Below, piece after piece: positions 8,520-16,935 of a stretch of 64,000 bases of DNA. Location of the stretch: contig NZ_CALTVH010000002.1 of assembly GCF_943913045.1 (NCBI RefSeq), positions 86,922 to 150,921 on the forward strand, in the 5' to 3' direction. This DNA comes from an uncultured Ezakiella sp. (lineage in GTDB: Bacteria > Bacillota > Clostridia > Tissierellales > Peptoniphilaceae). Under the pieces are notes generated by a model, which was given only the letters and a program-made list of their open reading frames with translations, searched no databases and was not told the origin of the DNA. Position 1 is the stretch's first letter. Each line of letters begins with the position of its first letter. Position numbers and translations under genes: made by a program.

Positions 8520-9830
8520 CTAGTTATCAAAAACTGTTTGACCATCAACTTCTGTTGTTAATGCGTCAAGTGCTTTCTTAACTAATTTTTTCCTCAATTC
8601 ATATTCTTCTTCCTTGGTTAACTTTGGATCTCCAAGTGGGTGAGGAATAGCAATTGTAGGAACAATTCTATTAGCTCCAACTGTTTGTGAAATAGGAACA
8701 ACAGTACACATGTGAACTACAGGTAGACCTGCACGTTCAATTTCCTTAACCATCGTTGCACCGCAACGTGTACAGGTGCCTCAGGTTGAGGTCATAATTA
8801 CAGCGTCAACACCATCTGCAATTAATTTTTGTGCGTATTCTGCAGCAAACTTCTTAGCACTTGCTACAGCTGTTCCGTTACCAACTGTTGTATAGAATTT
8901 GTTGTGAAGTGATCCGATGACTCCCTCTTTTTCAAATTCTCTCATTACGTCAACAGGTAAAACTCTGTCTGAGTCTTCATTACAGTAAACTGGGTCAAAT
9001 CCACCGTGAGCTGTTTCGTAAGTGTCTTCTGTTAAGTCATTTACGCCAGTGATGTCATATTCACCATATTTACTTGCTGATGATGATTCAATGTGGTCTG
9101 GATTGCCCTTTGGAACAATACCACCTGAAGTACATAATGCAATCTTAGCCTTTGAAAGATCTTTAATAGCTGGTTGTGGATCTACTCTATCAAACTCTGG
9201 CATTGGGTATTCTGTTACGAATTCTTCGCCTTTGAGTTTCTTTAAGAGCATATCAACAGCTCTCTTTGAACCAGTTTCTTCGTGGAAGAAGTTGTATCTG
9301 ACTCCTCTTTCAATATAGCCTTCTTCTTCTGGTGTTCCAATTTCTTCGCCTTTAACTAGCTTTAATGCTAAGTTTGCAATAGCTGGAACAGCCTTACCCA
9401 TGGCTGCTGCTGAGTTACCTGTTGATACAATGTAAACAGATTTCTTAAACATATCAGCGCCAGGGTTTTCGATATACATACCGGTTACAGATGGAATTCC
9501 AAGTTCATTTTGAACTGCATCTGCAATAGTAGCACATGCTACCCCGTAACGTCCTGCGTTAAATGCTGGACCGGCGATAAATAAATCGGGTTTTATTTCT
9601 TCAACAATTTTGAGAATTTCAGCTTTAGCTTCATCGATGTTTTCACCGAAGTATGAGTCACCACAAATGATGGTTTTTACGATATCAGCTTCGCCTTTAA
9701 ATGCACCTTTAAGAGCATTACCAGGGCCAACTGCACCATCTCTAACCTCAGGCTTAATGTGAGCCTTTTCTTCCCCACCGATACCGGCGAAGAATTGGTT
9801 AATATAGTGAACAACTTTGATTTTCTCCAT
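8520..9830 (-). CDS. grdB: Glycine reductase component B, selenoprotein subunit GrdB
   Basis: Selenoprotein subunit of the substrate-binding protein B, 436 residues including selenocysteine. A plain reading stops at the UGA at 8781-8783, but the downstream frame continues without a break to the normal C terminus. The context is TSTUGTCTRCG with U at residue 350, the known GrdB motif. The UGA is followed by a hairpin CGTTGC-GGT-GCAACG (8754-8768) with G first in the loop about 21 nt after the UGA, matching a bacterial SECIS. The N terminus MEKIKVVHYINQFFAGIGGEE is typical. GrdB with GrdE binds glycine as a Schiff base and passes the carboxymethyl group to GrdA selenocysteine. Confidence 0.97.
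8754..8783 (-). promoter_or_regulatory. UGA selenocysteine codon and SECIS-like hairpin in grdB
   Basis: UGA at 8781-8783 is followed after 12 nt by a 6-bp stem CGTTGC/GCAACG with loop GGT. A G at the start of a small apical loop about 20 nt after the UGA is what bacterial SelB-binding SECIS elements need. Confidence 0.8.
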
Positions 9831-9863
9831 TGTGTTCCCCCTTTCTTCTATTCGGATGTGAAT

Positions 9864-10337
9864 TTATAAAAATTGACAGTGCTGATCTCTCATTTCTTTG
9901 ATTTCAGCGTTAATTGCTTCGCCATCAAGAACCATTTCCATCATTCCAATTTGTTCATCATAAACAGCTGGATCGATTTCGGCCTTAACATCTTCTTCTA
10001 GTATATGGTATACCTTAAGTCCCAACGAGACTCCGGCGAGCGGACCTGCCCAGGTTGGATCTCCTGCAGTAACTGTTTCAGCAGCTAATCCTGCTGTTTC
10101 TGCTTCAGCTCCACCTAGTAAAACTACAACATTTTCTGCACCGTACTTATCTACGGCTTCTTTAACTCTGTTTTGGTTTTCCAAGTCCATTGCTCCTGCG
10201 GCGGTTCAGACGAAGCATTCAGTAGCTGAAAATACGACTTCAGCTGGTGTCGTCTTAATGCACTCTTCCATTGCAGGACCAGGAATACCATCTCTGTCAC
10301 CAATGATGATGACTTTTGTATTGTCATTAAATAACAT
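9864..10337 (-). CDS. grdA: Glycine reductase component A, selenoprotein GrdA
   Basis: Small selenoprotein A, 157 residues including selenocysteine. It carries the carboxymethyl group as a selenoether from protein B to protein C and is reduced by thioredoxin. The ATG at 10337 follows AGGGAGGAA. The UGA is at 10206-10208 (residue 44) in ECFVUTAAGAMDLENQ, the invariant GrdA motif with a redox Cys-x-x-Sec pair. Downstream sequence VVVLLGGAEAETAGLAAETV and the C terminus DQHCQFL are family-typical. The SECIS hairpin is less obvious than in grdB: only a weak CAA/TTG stem with G in the loop at the right distance. It lies between grdE and grdB in the usual order. Confidence 0.97.
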
Positions 10338-10391
10338 TCTTGGTTCCTCCCTTAAAATTTTAATTTTTGTTATTATTTGTGAAAAATATTA

Positions 10392-11678
10392 CTATTTTCC
10401 TCTAGCAGTTAAATATCCAAATCCAGTTTCGTTTGTTGCACCTGTAATTGCTTGGATTTCAACTTCTAATGATCCGTCTTCTCTAATTGCTTTGTCGGAT
10501 CCACCAGCGATAATTGCAACATATTTTTCATCGCCGATTACGTGGTCAAGTTTTGGTAATACAACAACTTCGTTTGCGTTACCACCTGTTACTACAGCAT
10601 TTGCTAGTGGGTCAGCGTCAGCTAATGATTGGCTGGCACCGTCACGGCCTGCATATTCGTCTGTAATGATAACAGTCTTAACACCTTGTTTTTCAATTTT
10701 TTTGCAGTTCATAATTAGGTCTGTATCTGGGTTACCAAATCCTTCTTGTGAAAGAATGATACCATCAAGATCTAAATATCTGCAAAGTTTAGCTGTCCAG
10801 TTTGAAGAACGTTCCTTATCAGCTAGGTAAACGTTTTCGTTAGTAATAATCATACCTACGAAGTTGATTTCCTTGCCGTGAATCTTGTATAGATTCTTGA
10901 TAACGTCGTTGTTCATGTGAACATAGCTTGGGTTTTTATCACAGCTTGAAACACAGTTTCCGCTGATGATAGCTCCATCCATAACTTCTGTTGGATATAA
11001 AAGTGTTGGTACAATTTGTTTTGCGTCTACACCATATACATATGTGTCATGGAGTAGGCCTTGAGATTGTAGCATTTGTACATAAGCTACTCTTGGTAGT
11101 CCTTTGAATTTTTCAGCACCTTCCATCAAAGGTAATGTTTCATAAACTTCAACTTCATCAGGTTCTAAATTTCTTCCTGCTTCTGCAAGATACATAGCTG
11201 TCTTAAATCCAGCTAATCTTAGAGCCTTTTCGTGATTGTGTTGCTTTAATCCTTCGATTGGATCAGCTTTCAATACGATGTTTAAAGTCTTTGAAAATGG
11301 TGTGTAGTCTGCACCTGGTCCAGTCATGTCTACGATTCCTTCTTGGAAGCCGACAATCTTACCAGTTGTCATAACTGCACAACCTTTGAGTACGTGGGTT
11401 CTACCACTTCCTACAACATCAACTTTTGACATAACCCCTGGGAAAATTCCCCCTGGGCCTTCAACTTTTACGCGTGGTTCAACAACATCTTTAACTGGTG
11501 TAATTCTGATGCTTTCACCTGGTCTAGCAAGTTCAACATCTGCAGTTGCGATGTGTTCGTCCTCTAAAACTAAATCGATAATTTCTTGTTTGTTAACAAA
11601 GAGAGTGCCGTTTTCGATTTTAGTTTCATTTCCGAATTGGATATCCTTAATAAGAATATTACCTATTTCGAGACGCAT
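10392..11678 (-). CDS. grdE: Glycine reductase component B proprotein GrdE
   Basis: 428-residue proprotein of protein B alpha and beta subunits. It is cleaved autocatalytically before a Cys that becomes the pyruvoyl group binding the glycine amino group; the site is in ISGNCVSSCDKNPSYVHM near residue 242. The N terminus MRLEIGNILIKDIQFGNETKIENGTL is as expected, and the C-terminal QAITGATNETGFG is conserved. GGAGG precedes the ATG. A strong hairpin at 11713-11735 separates it from trxA, and grdA follows 54 bp downstream. Confidence 0.96.
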   Translation of the reverse strand: MRLEIGNILIKDIQFGNETKIENGTLFVNKQEIIDLVLEDEHIATADVELARPGESIRITPVKDVVEPRVKVEGPGGIFPGVMSKVDVVGSGRTHVLKGCAVMTTGKIVGFQEGIVDMTGPGADYTPFSKTLNIVLKADPIEGLKQHNHEKALRLAGFKTAMYLAEAGRNLEPDEVEVYETLPLMEGAEKFKGLPRVAYVQMLQSQGLLHDTYVYGVDAKQIVPTLLYPTEVMDGAIISGNCVSSCDKNPSYVHMNNDVIKNLYKIHGKEINFVGMIITNENVYLADKERSSNWTAKLCRYLDLDGIILSQEGFGNPDTDLIMNCKKIEKQGVKTVIITDEYAGRDGASQSLADADPLANAVVTGGNANEVVVLPKLDHVIGDEKYVAIIAGGSDKAIREDGSLEVEIQAITGATNETGFGYLTARGK

Positions 11679-11712
11679 AAATTCACCTCCTTAAAATATT
11701 TATTTATCTAAT

Positions 11713-11735
11713 CTATGCGCCGGGGAGGCGCATAG
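11713..11735 (-). other. GC-rich hairpin between trxA and grdE
   Basis: A perfect 9-bp inverted repeat CTATGCGCC/GGCGCATAG with a 5-nt loop lies in the trxA-grdE gap. On the minus strand it is followed by ATTAGATAAAT rather than a T run, so it is not a classical terminator. An mRNA processing or stability element that raises grdE-A-B over trx messages is a reasonable guess. Confidence 0.65.
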
Positions 11736-11776
11736 ACTAAAACTAAATTGTTGGTATATTAGCTATACCTTAGTAC

Positions 11777-12091
11777 TTAAGCGTACTTTTCAAGCATGGC
11801 GCGAACATTTTCTTTTGTTGCGTCATCTGTGGTTACTGCATCAACTCTTTCACCATCTTTGTAGATAGCGATTACTGGTAGACCCATAACTTTTTCTCTA
11901 ATAGCTAGTCTTCTACCTAAACCGATATCAAATGATGTGAATTTGATGTTTTCGAAATCTTTTTCCATATCGTGAACATGTGGCATTAAAGCTTTGCATG
12001 GTTCACATGATTGGCTCCAGAAGTCTACTAGTACATATCCTTCAGCTTCTTTAACTTCTTGGTCGAAATTTTCTTTTGTTAGTTCTAACAT
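11777..12091 (-). CDS. trxA: Thioredoxin of the glycine reductase system
   Basis: 104-residue thioredoxin that reduces the selenoprotein A mixed selenide-sulfide after each turnover. The active site is WSQSCEPCKALMPH at about residues 28-41, i.e. C-E-P-C instead of the common C-G-P-C; thioredoxins linked to glycine reductase often depart from WCGPC. The cis-Pro segment KVMGLPVIAIYKDGE is intact. It lies between trxB and grdE in the classical order, under the riboswitch upstream of trxB. Confidence 0.93.
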   Translation of the reverse strand: MLELTKENFDQEVKEAEGYVLVDFWSQSCEPCKALMPHVHDMEKDFENIKFTSFDIGLGRRLAIREKVMGLPVIAIYKDGERVDAVTTDDATKENVRAMLEKYA

Positions 12092-12119
12092 TGATTTCCT
12101 CCTTTAAGATTGCTGCAGA

Positions 12120-13061
12120 TTATTCTGCAAAGTTTTCTTCTATATATTTTTCAGCTTGTGTGGCAGCAATTGCGCCGTCACTGGTAGCTGTAACCACCTG
12201 TCTTAATAGTTTCTTTCTATTGTCTCCTGCTGCGAATACGCCAGGAATGTTTGTGTGCATGTTTTCATCTGTTACGATGTAACCGTCTTCCATATCAACA
12301 ATGTCTTTTACGATATCGTTTTGTGGTAGGAATCCGATGAATACAAAGGCACCGAATGTTCCGTCTTCTTCATCAGCATGAACTTCTCTGGTTTCCTTTG
12401 TCTTTGAGTCTTCAAAAACCATTGTGCTTAATAGTCCGTCACCCTTGAATTCTACTACGTTTGTATTGAAGATAAAGTCAAGTTTTGGATTTTTGAAAGC
12501 TTTTTCTTGAATACTCTTAGCAGCTCTTAGGTCTTCTTTTTCTTTTCTGTATACAATTGTAACTTTTCTAGCAAACTTTGTTAAGTACATAGCTTCTTCT
12601 AGTGCTGAGTCTCCACCACCGATTACATATACTTCAAAATCTTCAAAGAATGCCGCGTCACATGTAGCACAGTAGCTTACGCCACGACCTGTGAATTCCT
12701 TTTCACCTGGGCATCCGATGTATCTTGGTGATGCACCTGTAGCAAGAATAACTGCTTTGGCTTCATAAGTTTTTTCTCTTCCGATAAGCTTCTTAACTTT
12801 TCCTTCGAGTTCAACTTCTTGAATGGTATCTAGAACAAATTCTGATCCAAATCCTTCAGCTTGTTCTTTCATTCTTTTGATAAGTGATGGTCCGCCTGCG
12901 TTTTCAACGCTTCCTGGATAGTTAGCTACTTCATCAGTAGTAACGATTTGTCCACCTGCTTTTTCTTTTTCAATAATAATTGTTTTGAGCTTTGCTCTTG
13001 CTGCGTATAATCCTGCAGCTAGTCCTGCTGGACCGCCTCCGATAATTGCTATATCGTACAT
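12120..13061 (-). CDS. trxB: Thioredoxin reductase
   Basis: 313-residue low-molecular-weight thioredoxin reductase: FAD site GGGPAGLAAGLYAAR at residues 8-22, redox pair CATC near residue 135 (SYCATCDAAFFEDF), NADPH site GGGDSALEEA, and C-terminal AAGDNRKKLLRQVVTATSDGAIAA for FAD. It passes electrons from NADPH to TrxA and so to glycine reductase. First gene of the glycine reductase operon, preceded by a glycine riboswitch and promoter. GAGGG ribosome site before the ATG. Confidence 0.96.
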   Translation of the reverse strand: MYDIAIIGGGPAGLAAGLYAARAKLKTIIIEKEKAGGQIVTTDEVANYPGSVENAGGPSLIKRMKEQAEGFGSEFVLDTIQEVELEGKVKKLIGREKTYEAKAVILATGASPRYIGCPGEKEFTGRGVSYCATCDAAFFEDFEVYVIGGGDSALEEAMYLTKFARKVTIVYRKEKEDLRAAKSIQEKAFKNPKLDFIFNTNVVEFKGDGLLSTMVFEDSKTKETREVHADEEDGTFGAFVFIGFLPQNDIVKDIVDMEDGYIVTDENMHTNIPGVFAAGDNRKKLLRQVVTATSDGAIAATQAEKYIEENFAE

Positions 13062-13120
13062 AAAAACCCTCCTTAACTTATTTTATATATACCCAATCTA
13101 CAAACAATAATAACGAACAT

Positions 13121-13260
13121 AAAAACAAGAACTCCTTACAATTCTGTAGCAAATAGCTTAAAACTTCAGAGTTCTGTCCTTCACATAATTCTTTTACCTG
13201 AGTTTTCTAAGCTGAGCTTATTATACCTTCGGTGCCAAATCGGTCTCTCTTATGTGACAT
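13121..13260 (-). promoter_or_regulatory. Glycine riboswitch with terminator platform, upstream of trxB
   Basis: On the minus strand the leader has the glycine aptamer landmarks in order: AGAGAGACC, GGCACCGAAGG, a variable P3 hairpin around AAGCTCAGCTT, CTCAGGTAAAAG and GGACAG. A 10-nt insert containing TTATGTG, able to pair with CACATAA at the 5' end, sits between the last two, so it is a single, slightly atypical aptamer. Downstream, AGAACTC (13169-13175) can pair with GAGTTCT (13128-13134) and is followed by TGTTTTT, a terminator that glycine binding would be expected to prevent. It fits glycine induction of glycine reductase. The rest of the 394-bp gap 13062-13455 holds the promoter and nothing else I can name. 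Confidence 0.8.
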
Positions 13261-13287
13261 CATCCAGTTTATTAAGTTTGTAAATTA

Positions 13288-13315
13288 ATTATATCATATT
13301 TTTTCATAAAATCAA
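13288..13315 (-). promoter_or_regulatory. Promoter of the trxB-trxA-grdEAB operon
   Basis: Minus strand TTGATT (13310-13315), 16-bp spacer, TATAAT (13288-13293). It lies about 25 bp ahead of the riboswitch aptamer. Confidence 0.7.
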
Positions 13316-13455
13316 TAGTTAAGTTTATTCATCCCAACTATTAGTGTAATGTCCATCTATTCACTAGACACATACCCAACAACAAGGAGTTTATAAACAT
13401 ATTTTTACATTATTTTTAAAAATTTTTATTATTGTAACTTTAGTGACTGCTCTTG

Positions 13456-15066
13456 TTAACTATCCTTGTTCACTACATAAGAAGCAATGTTGTTGGAGTG
13501 GTCACTAATTCTTTCTAGATTTGAGATGCAATCTAAGAATACAATTCCCGGTGCAGCGTCTACATATTTGTTAGCAAGTCTGCGTATATGGTTTTGCCTG
13601 TAGGTTTCTTCCATTTGGTCAACACTGTCTTCTATATCAAAAGCTTTTTGTGCCAAGCCTTCATCTTTTTCTACAAAGGCCTCTATAGCTGTTTTGAAAA
13701 CATTTTCACAGGCATCAAACATATGGCCAAGTTCTTCTAAACCATCTTGAGAAAAAATTATTTCATCGTTTTCAATATCTTCGTAGAGTTCGCAAATATT
13801 TTTAATATGGTCGCCAACTCTTTCGATGTCGTTTATCATGTACAAGAGATCGTCAATTTCCTTGTGCTCTGAATCGTTCAATAGGGACTCACGGCTTAGG
13901 GCAACCAAATAATTGGTAATTGACCTCTGCATGGAATTTATAACTTTTTCTCGCTCCATAATAGACTCGTAGTTTTTAGCCTTGTTATTTATTATTAAAT
14001 CTTTAACCTCTTGTTGACTTTCTTTTACAAAGTCACCCATTCTAAGAGTTTCCTGCATGGCTTGACCTAGTGCAATTGATGGAGTCTTTAACATTCTCTC
14101 ATCAAGGTAAACTGTAAATTCATCACCAATATCACTACCTGGTATAACCTTTTCAGCCAAAGCTACAAGTTGCCTTGTAAATGGATACAATAGTAAGGTG
14201 TTTAAAATGTTAAATCCAAAGTGGCTGATAGCTATTTGAGATGGCAGCGAGGAAAAATTGCTTTCCATAAAATTGACAAAGGGTTCTTTAAATAAGACAA
14301 ATAACACCAAAAATAACATTGACCCGATTACGTTAAAAATAAAGTGTAAAAACGCCGCCCTCTTTGCCGTCCTATGAGCTCCCATGGAGCTGATGGCAGC
14401 TGTAATTGTACTACCAATATTAGATCCCAGCAAAATTGGAAAAGCTGCTCCAATCGTAATTAAATTTTGCATGCCAAGGGCTTGGACAATACCAACTATA
14501 ACAGATGAACTTTGAACCATAGCTGTGGCAACAAAACCTACCAGCACACCAACAACTGGAGATTGCAAGGTAGCAATTGCGTTAACAAAAAAAGGAGTAT
14601 TGCCTAATGGCGCGAGCCCGCCTTCCATTGTCATCATACCGAAAAACAAAATACCAAAGCCTAGGATAGCTTCCCCCGTTGCCTTGACTGTCTTACTTTT
14701 CCCGGTAAGTAACAAAAGCGTACCGATGCCAATTAAGAGTGGGGCATATTGATTTAAGTTTAAAGCAATCAATATACCTGTCATGGTTGTACCAATATTG
14801 GCACCCATAATAACTCCGAGCGCTTGAGCAAGTGTCATTATACCAGCATTAACAAAACCTACAACCATAATTGTAGTAGCGGCACTCGATTGAATCATAG
14901 CCGTTACAAAAGCACCGACTATAATACCTCTAATTGTAGATTTGGTAAGGGCTCCTACAATCGCTTTAAGTTTTCTACCAGCAGCCTTTTGTAGACCATC
15001 GCCCATTAGTGTCATGCCATATAAAAAGAGTCCTAATCCTCCTATGACTTGCATCGCAATTTCCAT
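13456..15066 (-). CDS. Na/phosphate cotransporter family protein (NptA/YjbB type) with PhoU-like domain
   Basis: 536 residues. The N-terminal ~300 residues are a membrane domain with two inverted Na_Pi_cotrans repeats, each with a QSSAAT/QSSS motif (MIQSSAATTIMVVGF near residue 58 and MVQSSSVIVGIV near 185). The C-terminal ~200 residues are a soluble, helical PhoU-like domain (LYMINDIERVGDHIKNICEL, ISNLERISDHSNNIASYV). Predicted role is sodium-driven phosphate movement; direction is not certain in bacterial members. Its own promoter is at 15098-15126. Confidence 0.88.
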   Translation of the reverse strand: MEIAMQVIGGLGLFLYGMTLMGDGLQKAAGRKLKAIVGALTKSTIRGIIVGAFVTAMIQSSAATTIMVVGFVNAGIMTLAQALGVIMGANIGTTMTGILIALNLNQYAPLLIGIGTLLLLTGKSKTVKATGEAILGFGILFFGMMTMEGGLAPLGNTPFFVNAIATLQSPVVGVLVGFVATAMVQSSSVIVGIVQALGMQNLITIGAAFPILLGSNIGSTITAAISSMGAHRTAKRAAFLHFIFNVIGSMLFLVLFVLFKEPFVNFMESNFSSLPSQIAISHFGFNILNTLLLYPFTRQLVALAEKVIPGSDIGDEFTVYLDERMLKTPSIALGQAMQETLRMGDFVKESQQEVKDLIINNKAKNYESIMEREKVINSMQRSITNYLVALSRESLLNDSEHKEIDDLLYMINDIERVGDHIKNICELYEDIENDEIIFSQDGLEELGHMFDACENVFKTAIEAFVEKDEGLAQKAFDIEDSVDQMEETYRQNHIRRLANKYVDAAPGIVFLDCISNLERISDHSNNIASYVVNKDS

Positions 15067-15097
15067 ATACTACTCCTTTAAAAAATATTCTAATTCT

Positions 15098-15126
15098 ATT
15101 GTATATCTTATTTATTAAATTGTAAA
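15098..15126 (-). promoter_or_regulatory. Promoter of the Na/phosphate cotransporter gene
   Basis: Minus strand TTTACA (15121-15126), 17-bp spacer, TACAAT (15098-15103), about 30 bp before the AAGGAG ribosome site. Confidence 0.6.
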
Positions 15127-15136
15127 GTGTTTTGGG

Positions 15137-15604
15137 TCACCTTTTTAGGAAGGGAAAATCTATTTGACGCAAAGCTTCATATAGGACAATATTCGCCGAG
15201 TTGGCCAAATTTAAGCTTCTTTTTATCTCCGTTATCATAGGAATTTTTATTAAAGATTCCCTATAGGCATCTAAAATTTCATTTGGAAGCCCCTTGGTCT
15301 CTTTGCCAAAAACAATAAAATCATTGTCCTTGTACTCCACCTCATGATAATATTTTGTTGCCTTTGTGGTTGCAAAATAAATATTTGCCCCCTCGTTTTT
15401 TTCTATAAATTCATCAAAATTTTTATAAATGCTTAGATCAACAAGTGGCCAATAGTCAAGACCTGACCTTTTTAAATACTTATCTGATATTTCAAAGCCA
15501 AATGGCTCTATTAGATGAAGCCTTGTCGATGTTAAGGCACAAGTCCTGGCAATGGCACCAGTGTTGTGTGGAATTTCTGGTTCATGTAAAACAATATTTA
15601 GCAT
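15137..15604 (-). CDS. trmL: tRNA (cytidine/uridine-34 2'-O)-methyltransferase TrmL
   Basis: 155-residue SPOUT methyltransferase that 2'-O-methylates the wobble base of certain tRNA-Leu species with SAM. N terminus MLNIVLHEPEIPHNTGAIARTC is diagnostic. The knotted SAM-site motifs IVFGKETKGLP and IKRSLNLANSANIVLYEALRQ are present. Starts 7 bp inside the end of the HAD phosphatase gene. Confidence 0.93.
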   Translation of the reverse strand: MLNIVLHEPEIPHNTGAIARTCALTSTRLHLIEPFGFEISDKYLKRSGLDYWPLVDLSIYKNFDEFIEKNEGANIYFATTKATKYYHEVEYKDNDFIVFGKETKGLPNEILDAYRESLIKIPMITEIKRSLNLANSANIVLYEALRQIDFPFLKR

Positions 15605-16410
15605 CCTATTAGCTCCTTAATTTTTTTATAGACGCCTTCCTCGTTATAGTGGCCTATGACTTCAGATTTTGAAATTTCTTTTATATGATCAGGGGCGTTT
15701 CCCATCAAAAATCCATGACCAACAATATTTAGCATAGGCAGATCATTTTCATTGTCTCCAAAAGCGGCCACGTCTTTTAAGTCAATGTTATGACTTTGAG
15801 CAATTGTTTTAATGGCAATTTTCTTTGTAGCAAGTGGCGATGTGATTTCAATATTATTTATCCAAGAAGAGCTATTGTGAATTCCCTTTTCATCCAAGAG
15901 TTTCCTAAAGGCAAGTCTTTTTTCGTTATCGTCATCAATAATAATTATTTTATAGATTTCCTCGTCGAGGTTTTTCATTTCATCAAAACCCATAACCCTA
16001 ACCTTTAATAGATCGTCATAGCCCTTGGGCATACGCCTCCTGTTAGTAGCGCTTGGATTGTCACCATATGGTGTTATAAGTCCATCTATAGGATATAGGT
16101 GAAAATACATATCGGTTTCATGCAAGAGATCAATAGCCAAATTCAATTTGTCCTTGTCTATTGGAGCATTGTATATTTTTTTATTGTTCTCATCAAAAAT
16201 GCAAGCTCCATTCGTGCTTGCAATTGATGCATTTAACCCATATACTTCCTTGTACTTTTTAGGACTTATATAAACCCTCCCAGTTACCAGGGCGAGCTTA
16301 ATCCCGTTATCTTGAGCGTAATGCAAGGCTTTTACAGTATTACCTGAAATTTCATAGTCACTATTTAATAAAGTGCCATCCATATCAAAAGCCATTAATT
16401 TAATTGTCAT
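15598..16410 (-). CDS. HAD-superfamily Cof-type phosphatase
   Basis: 270-residue Cof/YbjI-type HAD hydrolase. Motif I is MAFDMDGTLLNSDYEI (nucleophile Asp at residue 8), motif II LVTGR, a Lys in the middle region, and motif IV AFGDNENDLPML. Such enzymes dephosphorylate sugar phosphates or pyridoxal phosphate; the substrate cannot be told. Overlaps nrdR upstream by 11 bp and trmL downstream by 7 bp. Confidence 0.88.
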   Translation of the reverse strand: MTIKLMAFDMDGTLLNSDYEISGNTVKALHYAQDNGIKLALVTGRVYISPKKYKEVYGLNASIASTNGACIFDENNKKIYNAPIDKDKLNLAIDLLHETDMYFHLYPIDGLITPYGDNPSATNRRRMPKGYDDLLKVRVMGFDEMKNLDEEIYKIIIIDDDNEKRLAFRKLLDEKGIHNSSSWINNIEITSPLATKKIAIKTIAQSHNIDLKDVAAFGDNENDLPMLNIVGHGFLMGNAPDHIKEISKSEVIGHYNEEGVYKKIKELIGC

Positions 16411-16864
16411 CTCTTTCCTCTATTATTTTTTTCAGTTCTTCCATAAATGTTTTTGAGTCCTTAAATGACCTATACACACTTGCAAATCTAACATAGCTTA
16501 TCTCGTCGATTTTTTTAAGGTCTTCCATAACCATTTCCCCTATTTCCGAAGTTGGAATTTGTTTAACCATTTGGTTCCTACATTCTCTTTCAACATTGTC
16601 GACAATTTTATTCATAGTTTCAGAAGTGACAGGTCTTTTTTCACAGGCTCTAATAATGCCTCTTAAGATTTTTTCTCTATCAAACTCTTGAGTAGAGCCA
16701 TCTTTCTTTAAAACTAAAAGTGGGGCCATTTCATATCTTTCATAGGTTGTAAACCTAAATTGACATTTTAGGCACTCGCGTCTTCTTCTAATTGTTTTGT
16801 GGTCTTCAGTTTGTCTACTATCAACTACTTTTGAATCGTGGTAGCCACATTTTGGACAATACAT
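16400..16864 (-). CDS. nrdR: Transcriptional regulator NrdR
   Basis: 154-residue repressor of ribonucleotide reductase genes. A zinc ribbon at the N terminus (MYCPKCGYHDSKVVDSR, with CLKCQFRFTT closing it) is followed by an ATP-cone nucleotide-sensing domain starting at LVLKKDGSTQEFDREKI. Located downstream of ftsZ and a terminator, as often seen in Firmicutes. Confidence 0.96.
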   Translation of the reverse strand: MYCPKCGYHDSKVVDSRQTEDHKTIRRRRECLKCQFRFTTYERYEMAPLLVLKKDGSTQEFDREKILRGIIRACEKRPVTSETMNKIVDNVERECRNQMVKQIPTSEIGEMVMEDLKKIDEISYVRFASVYRSFKDSKTFMEELKKIIEERDDN

Positions 16865-16896
16865 AATTACCTCCCTGTTATATAAACAAAATTATA

Positions 16897-16928
16897 AATA
16901 AAAAGACGCTTGTATGCCAAGCGCCTAA
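16897..16928 (-). terminator. Terminator after ftsZ
   Basis: Minus strand GGCGCTTG - GCATA - CAAGCGTC stem followed by TTTTTATTTAT. It ends the division and wall gene cluster. Confidence 0.85.
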
Positions 16929-16935
16929 TTTAATA

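Noticed and set aside
8520..9830. grdB as two separate or frameshifted genes
   Set aside because: The break is a UGA in the exact GrdB selenocysteine motif with a SECIS-like hairpin, so one selenoprotein gene explains it.
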